NCBI GenBank assembly: GCA_030446715.1
Contig: JAUJMU010000008.1
Coordinates: 1-64,000 of the forward strand
Reading direction: 5' to 3'
DNA: 64,000 nt
DNA from: Cytophagales bacterium
GTDB taxonomy: Bacteria > Bacteroidota > Bacteroidia > Cytophagales > 172606-1
Part shown: positions 49,460 through 57,504 of the stretch, one piece after another
Layout of the letters: every line of letters begins with the position of its first letter
Position numbering within the stretch: position 1 is the first letter of the stretch
The notes under the pieces: generated by a model
The model's database searches: none
Told to the model about the DNA's origin: nothing
What the model saw: only the letters and a program-made list of their open reading frames with translations
Position numbers and translations under genes: made by a program

Positions 49460-50851
49460 ATGCTCCTGACCATCACCAATACCCACTTTCCGGCCACCGA
49501 CTTGGGTTACCTGCTGCATAAAAACCCAGCCCGGGTGCAGTCGGTAGAACTATCCGCCGGAAATGCCCACATTTTTTACCCGGAAGCTACGCCGGAACGC
49601 TGCACTGTGGCATTGCTGCTCGACATTGATCCGGTGGGCCTCGTGCGCAACAACCGCGGACCGGCCGGGGATAATTTTGCGCTGGAACAATACGTCAACG
49701 ACCGGCCCTATGTAGCTTCGTCATTCATGAGTGTGGCTTTATCAAAGGCTTTTTCCACGGCGATGAACGGTATCTGCAAAGACCGTCCCGAACTGGTGGA
49801 ACAGCCGCTGCCGCTGGAGGTAACGCTGTCCGTGCTGCCCGCCCGGGGAGGCGAAGCGTATCTGCGCCGGCTTTTCGAGCCGCTGGGCTATCAGGTGCAG
49901 GCGGAAGGGTATCCGCTGGATGAGCAGTTCCCCGAGTGGGGGCAGAGCCGCTACTTCACCGTAACGCTCCGGCACCGGGTGCGCCTGCGCCAACTGCTTA
50001 CCCACCTGTATGTGCTCATTCCGGTGCTGGACAACGACAAGCACTACTGGATCGGGGAGCATGAGGTAGAAAAGCTGTTGGCAAAAGGTGCCGGTTGGTT
50101 GCAGACCCACCCGGAGCGGGAAGGCATTACGCGGCGGTACCTGAAGAATCTGAGCGCACTCACCCGGCAGGCTTTCGCGTCACTTGAAGAAGGCGAACCG
50201 GAAGACGAGGCCGTTGAGGTTCCGGAAGAGATCAGGGCAAAACGGCAGTCGCTGCACCTGCAACGGCTGGAGACCGCTTTCGAAGCGTTGAAAACCTCCG
50301 GTGCAAAGCGAGTGGTGGACCTGGGCTGCGGTGAGGGAAAGCTGCTGAGGCTACTGCTCCGCGACCGGCAGTTTGAAACGATTCTGGGCATGGATGTATC
50401 GGCAAGGTCACTGGAGATGGCCCGGGAAAACCTGAAGCTGGACCGTCTGCCGGAAAGAGAAGGGAGCCGGATCGGGTTGATTCAGGGTTCTCTGATGTAC
50501 CGCGACAAGCGGCTGGCGGGCTTTGATGCCGCGGCCGTGGTGGAAGTGATTGAGCACCTGGAACCCGACCGGCTGGCCGCTTTTGAAAAAGTCGTGTTCG
50601 GCCATGCCCGTCCGGGTACCGTGGTCATCACCACCCCAAACGTGGAGTACAACCAGCAGTACGAAAGGTTGACGGCCGGCACCTTCCGCCACAGCGACCA
50701 CCGCTTCGAGTGGACCCGCGCCGAGTTCAGTGCCTGGGGCGAAAAAGTAGCGGCCGGACACGGCTATTCTGTACAATTCCAGCCCCTTGGCCCGGAGGAG
50801 CCAGCCGTAGGTGCCCCCTCCCAGATGGCCGTTTTTACCCTTACCCGCTAA
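49460..50851 (+). CDS. hen1: 3'-terminal RNA ribose 2'-O-methyltransferase Hen1
   Basis: 463 residues in the bacterial two-domain form. The N-terminal half (MLLTITNTHFPATDLGYLLH, YVNDRPYVASSFMSVALSKA) is the domain that stimulates Pnkp. The C-terminal half is a SAM methyltransferase with VVDLGCGEGKLL (285-296) and the Mn-binding set E362, E365, H366 (VEVIEHLEP) and H414 (FRHSDHRFEW). Bacterial Hen1 methylates the 2'-OH of the cut RNA 3' end before ligation, so the repaired tRNA resists a second cut by the same ribotoxin. Pnkp starts 25 bp downstream. Confidence 0.96.
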   Translation: MLLTITNTHFPATDLGYLLHKNPARVQSVELSAGNAHIFYPEATPERCTVALLLDIDPVGLVRNNRGPAGDNFALEQYVNDRPYVASSFMSVALSKAFSTAMNGICKDRPELVEQPLPLEVTLSVLPARGGEAYLRRLFEPLGYQVQAEGYPLDEQFPEWGQSRYFTVTLRHRVRLRQLLTHLYVLIPVLDNDKHYWIGEHEVEKLLAKGAGWLQTHPEREGITRRYLKNLSALTRQAFASLEEGEPEDEAVEVPEEIRAKRQSLHLQRLETAFEALKTSGAKRVVDLGCGEGKLLRLLLRDRQFETILGMDVSARSLEMARENLKLDRLPEREGSRIGLIQGSLMYRDKRLAGFDAAAVVEVIEHLEPDRLAAFEKVVFGHARPGTVVITTPNVEYNQQYERLTAGTFRHSDHRFEWTRAEFSAWGEKVAAGHGYSVQFQPLGPEEPAVGAPSQMAVFTLTR

Positions 50852-50876
50852 TAAACTAACTGCTTACCGCTAATTC

Positions 50877-53453
50877 ATGCAAATTCAAATACCTGATTTA
50901 TCGCTGGTGATACTGATCGGGGCTTCCGGCTCCGGCAAGTCTACCTTTGCCCGCAAACATTTCAAGCCCACCGAAATTGTGTCTTCGGATGCCTGCCGGG
51001 CCATAGTATCCGACGACGAAAACAACCAGGCGGCCAGCGGCGATGCTTTCGAACTCCTGCACTTTATCGTGGCCAAGCGCCTGAAGCGCGGGCTGCTTAC
51101 GGTAGTAGACGCCACCAACGTGCAGGAAGAAAGCCGCAAAGCCCTGCTCGAACTGGCGCGCACCTACCACTGCCTGCCCGTGGCAATAGTGCTCGACATT
51201 TCCGAACGGATCTGTCAGGACCGCAACGATCTCCGGCCCGACCGCAACTTCGGACGGCATGTGATTGTCCAGCACCGGTCGCAGCTGAAGCGTTCGCTCA
51301 AAAACCTGAAGCGGGAAGGCTTCCGGCATATTTTCGTGCTGCAGTCAGCGGAAGAAATGGATGCGGTGGAGGCCGTGGTGCGTCATCCGCTCTACAACAA
51401 CCTGACGCACCTTACAGGTCCGTTTGACATCATCGGCGACGTGCACGGCTGCTACGAAGAATTGACCCAACTGCTCGGAAAGCTGGGTTACCAGATCCGC
51501 TCCGTGCCCGGAACGCCCGAAAACTTTGGCGTGGAAGTGGTGCCGCTACCGGGCCGCACCGCGGTATTCCTCGGCGACCTCGTGGACCGAGGACCCGATT
51601 CGCCTGCGGTACTCAAACTGGTAATGAGCATGACCCGTGCCGGAACGGCGCTCTGCGTGCCCGGCAACCACGACGCCAAACTGCTCCGCAAGCTGAACGG
51701 CAAAGACGTGCAGCTCAAACACGGTCTGAGCCAGACACTGGAGCAACTGGCCGGCGAACCGGGTGAATTCATGGGCCAGCTCCGGACTTTTCTGGACAAA
51801 CTTGTGAGCCATTACGTGCTGGACGGTGGCACACTGGTGGTGGCCCACGCCGGCCTGAAGGAAGAAATGCAGGGCCGCGGTTCGGGAGCCGTACGGGCTT
51901 TTTGCCTTTACGGTGAAACCACCGGGGAAACCGACGAATTCGGCCTGCCGGTGCGTTACAACTGGGCCGCTGACTACCGGGGCCGGGCAATGGTGGTGTA
52001 CGGCCATACCCCCGTGCCCCGGCCCGAGTGGCTCAACGGCACCATTGACATTGATACCGGCTGCGTGTTTGGGGGCTCCCTCACGGCGCTGCGGTACCCC
52101 GAGCATGAACTGGTCAGCGTGCCGGCTGCTAAAATGCACTACGAGCCGGCCCGACCCCTGAATTATTTCAAGGAAGTGGAGAGCGGCCTCACCGCGCAGC
52201 AGCAGAGTGACGACCTGCTGGATATTGACGAAGTGCTGGGCCGCCGGATCATTGCCACCGGACTGGCCCACAACGTCACCATCCGGGAGGAAAACGCGGC
52301 GACGGCCCTCGAAATCATGAGCCGGTTTGCGGTGAATCCGCGTTGGCTGATTTACCTCTCGCCGACCATGTCGCCGTCCGAAACCAGCCGGCTGCCCGGT
52401 TACCTGGAGCACCCGGCCGAGGCGCTGGGATACTACGCGGCGCAGGGAGTGTCCAAAGTAGTGTGTGAGGAAAAGCACATGGGGTCAAGGGCCATTGTAG
52501 TGGTATGCCGCAATTTGGAGGCGGCACAGACCCGGTTCGGCGTGCAGGGAGAAGGCATCGGCATCTGCTACACGCGTACCGGCCGGAGTTTCTTTACGGA
52601 CCGGGAGCTGGAAAAGGCGTTTCTGGAACGGGTGCGGCAATGCCTGGAGGCAACCGGTTTCTGGGAAAAGTTCACGACTGACTGGGTGTGCCTGGACTGC
52701 GAACTGATGCCGTGGTCGGCCAAGGCGCAGGCGCTGCTGGAGAACCAGTACGCCGCCGTGGGCTCCGCGGCCAGAGCGGCTTTGCCCGCCGTAATGACTG
52801 CCCTGGAAAAGGCCGGCAGTCAGGGACTCGCAGTAGATACGCTCCTGAGTGAATACGAAAGCCGCAAGGACATGGCGCTGCACTTTACCGACGCCTACCG
52901 CCGGTACTGCTGGCCGGTACATTCACTGGATGACTACCGGCTGGCGCCTTTCCACATTCTGGCCACCGAAGGGGCCGTGCACACAGACAAGGATCACGTC
53001 TGGCACATGGAGAACATCCGGGAAATCTGCGCAGGCGATCCGCAGCTTTTTACTGCCACGCCCTGGCGGGTAGTGGACCTTGCCAATGAGCAGGAGCGGG
53101 AAGCTGCAATACAGTGGTGGACGGAACTGACGGAAAAGGGCGGCGAGGGCATGGTGATCAAGCCGCTGGAGTACATCACCCGCGGCCGGAAGGGACTCGT
53201 GCAGCCGGCCGTGAAGTGCCGGGGCCGGGAATACCTGCGCATCATCTACGGACCCGAGTACACGCTGCCCCACAACCTGGAGCGGCTGCGCAACCGCGGT
53301 TTGGGTGCCAAGCGTTCACTGGCGCTGCGGGAGTTTGCCCTCGGTGTGGAAGGCCTGGAGCGGTTTGTCCGGAAAGAGCCGCTGCGCAAAGTGCATGAAT
53401 GTGTATTCGGCGTGCTGGCACTCGAAAGCGAGCCGCTGGACCCGAGGCTGTAG
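50877..53453 (+). CDS. pnkp: Polynucleotide kinase-phosphatase-ligase Pnkp
   Basis: 858 residues with all three modules. Kinase: P-loop GASGSGKST (15-23). Metallophosphatase: GDVHGCYEEL (D188, H190), GDLVDRGPDS (D234) and GNHDAKLL (N264, H265). Ligase: nucleophilic Lys533 in CEEKHMGSRAIVV, WVCLDCELMPWSAK, and EGMVIKPLEY near the C-terminus. Pnkp phosphorylates 5'-OH ends, removes 2',3'-cyclic phosphate and, with Hen1, seals the RNA. It is the known partner of bacterial Hen1 for repairing tRNAs cut by ribotoxins. A terminator follows after 160 bp. Confidence 0.97.
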   Translation: MQIQIPDLSLVILIGASGSGKSTFARKHFKPTEIVSSDACRAIVSDDENNQAASGDAFELLHFIVAKRLKRGLLTVVDATNVQEESRKALLELARTYHCLPVAIVLDISERICQDRNDLRPDRNFGRHVIVQHRSQLKRSLKNLKREGFRHIFVLQSAEEMDAVEAVVRHPLYNNLTHLTGPFDIIGDVHGCYEELTQLLGKLGYQIRSVPGTPENFGVEVVPLPGRTAVFLGDLVDRGPDSPAVLKLVMSMTRAGTALCVPGNHDAKLLRKLNGKDVQLKHGLSQTLEQLAGEPGEFMGQLRTFLDKLVSHYVLDGGTLVVAHAGLKEEMQGRGSGAVRAFCLYGETTGETDEFGLPVRYNWAADYRGRAMVVYGHTPVPRPEWLNGTIDIDTGCVFGGSLTALRYPEHELVSVPAAKMHYEPARPLNYFKEVESGLTAQQQSDDLLDIDEVLGRRIIATGLAHNVTIREENAATALEIMSRFAVNPRWLIYLSPTMSPSETSRLPGYLEHPAEALGYYAAQGVSKVVCEEKHMGSRAIVVVCRNLEAAQTRFGVQGEGIGICYTRTGRSFFTDRELEKAFLERVRQCLEATGFWEKFTTDWVCLDCELMPWSAKAQALLENQYAAVGSAARAALPAVMTALEKAGSQGLAVDTLLSEYESRKDMALHFTDAYRRYCWPVHSLDDYRLAPFHILATEGAVHTDKDHVWHMENIREICAGDPQLFTATPWRVVDLANEQEREAAIQWWTELTEKGGEGMVIKPLEYITRGRKGLVQPAVKCRGREYLRIIYGPEYTLPHNLERLRNRGLGAKRSLALREFALGVEGLERFVRKEPLRKVHECVFGVLALESEPLDPRL

Positions 53454-53612
53454 GGACGGGCAGGTGTTGGTTGTTGGTTATTAGTTTTTCGGACCAGATA
53501 CGCGGTCATTTCTCTCCACCAACAGGTATTATGCAGACAGAAGACAAAGTGAACTGATACATGCTATGCAAAGGAAGTAGTAAAACACAAGGCCTGGCAT
53601 TGAGTTTATAGG

Positions 53613-53650
53613 AAAAGCCTCCCAATCAACCGGGAGGCTTTTAGTTTTGG
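53613..53650 (+). terminator. Rho-independent terminator of the RNA-repair operon
   Basis: AAAAGCCTCCC and GGGAGGCTTTT form an 11-bp stem with an 8-nt loop, followed by a T-rich tail. It lies in the 409-bp gap after pnkp. Confidence 0.85.
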
Positions 53651-53759
53651 TACTGCCAGATAGAGAAACTTTCTGAAAATGAGGAAACCGGCCATCAGCG
53701 CCCCGTGGATACTAACGCGTAACGACCACTGCAAACCAGCAACAGCGAACCATGTGAAA

Positions 53760-53817
53760 ACCGGCCGGCACCAGGCCATTGCCAGGAGCCGGAGGGTGTG
53801 GCCTGGTGCCGGCCGGT
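53760..53817. repeat. Strong hairpin with 19-bp perfect arms
   Basis: ACCGGCCGGCACCAGGCCA (53760-53778) is exactly complementary to 53799-53817. It lies 45 bp beyond the end of the leftward phosphodiesterase gene. No U-run is present on that side. Confidence 0.65.
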
Positions 53818-53862
53818 GTATGGCTTATAGCAGTCTGGTGGAGATTCAGCCTGGCGACTGCT

Positions 53863-55419
53863 CTACTTCCTGTCCGCAGTGTGAAAGCTTCTGGTCACTC
53901 TGGTCAGATCAACGTAATAATGTTTTCCCGTAGCCGATCTTTCCAGTACCAGATTATACGTTCCCCATGCATGTTTTGCGGATGTTTTGATGGTTTCCTT
54001 TTTTACTCCTTCAGCAGGCGGGTGAACGGGTTCTGCCAAAAGTTCCCCCATTACCCTCCCGTCCATATCCGGAGGAACGGCAATCTTGTGCAGGTGCAGA
54101 ATGGTGGGCACAATGTCAACGTTGGAAGTGGGCAAATTACCTTCAAAGGCCTTCTTGAACCCGGGACCCGAGGCCAGCAGCGGAATGTGGATTTCGTAGG
54201 GGCTGGAGCCACCGTGTCCGGCTATCCCTCTGGCAAAACTGGTACCCGCATAGCCGAAGGCGTTCCTGCGGTCATCCCAGTCCTCAACCACCAGAATATC
54301 GGCAGTCCGCCCGGCATTGTTCCAGTGAATGGATTCAAATGACAGCGTGCCTTCGGCGAATCCCTTCATTGCACCGGGTTTGGCAGACCTGGTAAAAAGC
54401 GCCCCCACCCACTCCTGTGCCTGCAGCAGGGATACTATTTTCCGGATCACGCTTTCGTCGTGGTCTTTGACGTAAAGAGCTCCCCCGGCTACCACCACAT
54501 CTCCGGATTCTCTGTCCTTCTTTAATCCTTCCCGGATCAGAAAATCTGTCAGGTTTTCCTTCCCCGCATCAGTCACAAAGCCATGATCGGTAGAGACGAT
54601 GATGTTGAAAGCGCCGGCAAGTCCCCTGCTCCCGAGTGAATCGAGAATCCGGCCAAACTGCTGGTCCACGATCCGGATGGATTCCATGGCTTTGGGCGAG
54701 CCGATGCCCTCGGCGTGGGCGGTTGCATCCGGATCAGAGAACCAGATGGCGCTTACCAGCGGACCATCCGGTGCCAGGCTGTACCGGCAGAAAGCATCGG
54801 TTACCCATTTGTGGCGGGCCGTATTGGGTTTGGCAGCGGCTGGCGGCGGCCCGATTTCCCTTACGATCTCCGGCTCCAGTGAGGCAGGCAGGATCAGATC
54901 GGGATTAACCACGGCGCCTCCGCTTACCTTATGATTCTGCAGCAGTGCCTGACCCGTAGAGCCCGAGCTGAATACCATCAGCCGGTGCCCGGCAGACTGC
55001 AGAATCTCTCCCAGGGAGGGCGTCATCAGCAGTTTTCCGGAGGTCGCTTCCGAGATACGCATCAGTTCGGCTGCCTCACCCGTGTTGAGCCCTTTGGTGG
55101 CATCCACCTGAGGAAAATACACCGTATTGCCCAGCAGGCCGTGTCTGGAAGGATAGGAGCCGGTAGCGTAGGAAGCGGAATTAACCCGGGTGACGGTGGG
55201 AAAAACGCTGTGATTGTGCTTCCCGTAGCTCCCCTTTTTGCCAAAGGCATGCAGCCGGGGCATGTGCTGCGGGGTGATGTAATCGGGCCGGAGCCCATCA
55301 AACATGACAATAAGCGTCCGGAGTCCGGCAGTATCTTTTGCGGCAGGCTGAGCGGTCACTGCGCTTCCGGCCAGACACAGGAAGGCAGTAAACAGGTATT
55401 TTAACGGGTTGGCGGGCAT
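53863..55419 (-). CDS. Alkaline phosphatase-superfamily phosphodiesterase/nucleotide pyrophosphatase
   Basis: The 518-residue protein has a signal peptide (FTAFLCLAGSAVTAQ). The metal and nucleophile motifs of type I phosphodiesterases are present: IVMFDGLRPDYI (D41), the nucleophile T75 in SVFPTVTRVNSASYATGSYP, PSRHGLLGN, a metal DPDATAHAEG loop, and STDHGFV. GIAGHGGSSPYEIHIPLLAS near residue 430 completes the site. It would hydrolyse phosphodiester bonds in the periplasm. It follows susD by 22 bp on the same strand, so transport and phosphodiester cleavage are probably linked. Confidence 0.9.
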   Translation of the reverse strand: MPANPLKYLFTAFLCLAGSAVTAQPAAKDTAGLRTLIVMFDGLRPDYITPQHMPRLHAFGKKGSYGKHNHSVFPTVTRVNSASYATGSYPSRHGLLGNTVYFPQVDATKGLNTGEAAELMRISEATSGKLLMTPSLGEILQSAGHRLMVFSSGSTGQALLQNHKVSGGAVVNPDLILPASLEPEIVREIGPPPAAAKPNTARHKWVTDAFCRYSLAPDGPLVSAIWFSDPDATAHAEGIGSPKAMESIRIVDQQFGRILDSLGSRGLAGAFNIIVSTDHGFVTDAGKENLTDFLIREGLKKDRESGDVVVAGGALYVKDHDESVIRKIVSLLQAQEWVGALFTRSAKPGAMKGFAEGTLSFESIHWNNAGRTADILVVEDWDDRRNAFGYAGTSFARGIAGHGGSSPYEIHIPLLASGPGFKKAFEGNLPTSNVDIVPTILHLHKIAVPPDMDGRVMGELLAEPVHPPAEGVKKETIKTSAKHAWGTYNLVLERSATGKHYYVDLTRVTRSFHTADRK

Positions 55420-55441
55420 ATGTTTTACGGTTGGGGATGAA

Positions 55442-56929
55442 TTATTTTTCCCACCAGACCTTACTGGTGCTTTCGTCGCCGCCCATGGCCTGCGCGGCAG
55501 CGGCCAGATTCTGCGGATTCAGCGACTGGAGATAAAGCGGATACAGGATGCGGGAGGGAAACTGGTTGCCCGCCGGAATACCGGCACCCCGGGGAAGTAC
55601 CGGATAGCCGGTCCTCCGTTTTTCAAACCAGGACTGATAGTCGTTGAAAAACAGGGCATAATACTTTTGCAGCATGATCTGCTCGAGCTGATCCTCTGTG
55701 CCGCCCGCGGCATCGTAAGCGATTCCGGGTTGCTGGAGGAAGCCGGAAGGCATGACTGCTCCCCACTGTACCATCGATGCCGATACGCCGTTTTCGTAGT
55801 GCTCTTTGGCTGACCCACCGGTGGTAAAACCCCTGAGGGCCAGCTCGGCTTTGATAAATTCCAGTTCGGCATACGTCATCATGATACCCAGCTGCGGCAG
55901 GGTCTTGAGCAGATCGTTGTAGCTGGAGTTGCGGTTTACGTTGTACTCAACGTTGCTCTCGTAGCCGCTCTGAATGCCCTGGTACACGTTTTTATCTCCC
56001 ACTCTCACCTGCGTCGCCCAGATGGCCCGGCGGGGGTCTTCCACCGCATTCATCTGATTGATGAAAAACTCAGTAAAGTAGACCGATTCCCTCCAGTCAA
56101 GGGTTCTGGCGTTGAAATAGGGATTAAAGTAGGGGTAGGAGCCGGGGTACCGGAGAATCGCATCATCGGCAGTGCCGGTAAAAACCGGAAACCGGGCCGG
56201 ATCACTCACTATTGAGTTAATCTGCCCGGTCACGTTGATTTCTCCGTCACGCTTTGAAATCCGAAGCAGCAGCCTCAGACGCAGGGAGTTGCAGAATTTT
56301 TTCCACCGGAGAATGCCAGCCGATCTGCCGCCCGACAGGGTGTTGGCATTGTACACCAGATCCCCGCCGTAAGCCAGAGCTTTTCTGTCGTCCAGCAGTT
56401 CGTTAGCCGTCCGGAGGTCCTCGAGCAACTGCACATAAATATCCTTCTGACTGTCAAAAGCCGGAGTGGCCAGTCCTTCCGTTAACCGCGTGGCCTGTGA
56501 ATAGGGAACATCCCCGAAGGCATCCGTCAGAATCGAATAGGCCCAAGACTTGTAGATAAGGGCAATGGCCTGATAGTTGGGCTCGTTCAGCCTTTCGCTG
56601 ATCCGGTACAGATCCTCCGCGTCGGTCATGTACCCGTAGAAGTTGCTCCACAGGCCGCTGCCGGAATTTTCGGTGACGTGGTAGCGGTGCAGCCCGTTGT
56701 TGGTACTGGAACGGGGTGCTGTTACCTGCATCACTTCGTGCGTGAAGGAACGCGCTCCGCCGATACTGGTGTTTACGAACTTGTACTGCATCTGCCCCAG
56801 AATGGCACCCGGATACACCTCACGGGGCCGGTTGGGATCAGTGTTGATCTCTTCAAAATCCTTTGTGCAGGAAACTGTTACCAGACACAGGAATAAAAAT
56901 GCGGTAAGTCTTTTTTTAACAGGTAGCAT
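55442..56929 (-). CDS. SusD/RagB family nutrient-binding outer membrane lipoprotein
   Basis: The 495-residue product has a lipoprotein signal (LTAFLFLCLVTVSCTKDFEE) and the SusD-like pattern of the second type: INTDPNRPREVYPGAILGQM, NYQAIALIYKSWAYSILTDA, FGDVPYSQATRL, AGILRWKKFCNSLRLRLLLR, AELEFIKAELALRGF and YYALFFNDYQSWFEKRRTGY. It pairs with the broken SusC encoded 26 bp upstream. Confidence 0.93.
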   Translation of the reverse strand: MLPVKKRLTAFLFLCLVTVSCTKDFEEINTDPNRPREVYPGAILGQMQYKFVNTSIGGARSFTHEVMQVTAPRSSTNNGLHRYHVTENSGSGLWSNFYGYMTDAEDLYRISERLNEPNYQAIALIYKSWAYSILTDAFGDVPYSQATRLTEGLATPAFDSQKDIYVQLLEDLRTANELLDDRKALAYGGDLVYNANTLSGGRSAGILRWKKFCNSLRLRLLLRISKRDGEINVTGQINSIVSDPARFPVFTGTADDAILRYPGSYPYFNPYFNARTLDWRESVYFTEFFINQMNAVEDPRRAIWATQVRVGDKNVYQGIQSGYESNVEYNVNRNSSYNDLLKTLPQLGIMMTYAELEFIKAELALRGFTTGGSAKEHYENGVSASMVQWGAVMPSGFLQQPGIAYDAAGGTEDQLEQIMLQKYYALFFNDYQSWFEKRRTGYPVLPRGAGIPAGNQFPSRILYPLYLQSLNPQNLAAAAQAMGGDESTSKVWWEK

Positions 56930-56955
56930 AGTGGCTTGCGCTGGGTGGGAGTGGA

Positions 56956-57504
56956 TTAAAATTTTACCGTAAGATTCAGCCCCATGGTGCGGGTGGAGGG
57001 GAACTGGGTCATTTCCACGCCCGGCACGATGGTTCCGCTGTTGAGCATGGCCACTTCGGGGTCAAAGGCGGGGAACCGGGTAAACAGAAACAGGTCTCTT
57101 CCGTAGAGGGCGATGGTGGCCTCCTGCATGGCCACTTTGCTGACAAGCCCGGCCGGGAGGCTCCAGGCAATGCGTGCTTCCCTCAGTTTGATAAAGGAAG
57201 CATCAAAAATATTGGTTTCGGCATTTCTGATCTTGTAGTACTCATCGTAGTAGTTCATGGCCGGTACGGTGCGGGTATTGGGCTGGAATGTGCCGTCGGC
57301 CTGACGTACCACCCCATCCCCGACGATGCCTCCTTCCCGTCCCGGCAGGGTAACCTTCGTTTTGCCGAGGGTGTTGAGTTTATGGTTCGTCTGCGAATAT
57401 ACGCTGCCTCCCTTCTGGCCGTCAAACAAGACGCTGACCCGGAATCCCTTCACTGTGAATTCATTGAGCAGTCCGGCTTTCCAGTCCGCAAAAGCATTGC
57501 CCCA
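56956..57504 (-). pseudogene. C-terminal barrel end of SusC after the in-frame stop
   Basis: Directly after the TAG at 57505-57507 the same frame goes on: WGNAFADWKAGLLNEFTVKG, then FRVSVLFDGQKGGSVYSQTN and the barrel end (EMTQFPSTRTMGLNLTVKF). SusC proteins need this C-terminal strand for assembly. About 182 codons are cut off if the stop is not read through. Confidence 0.8.
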
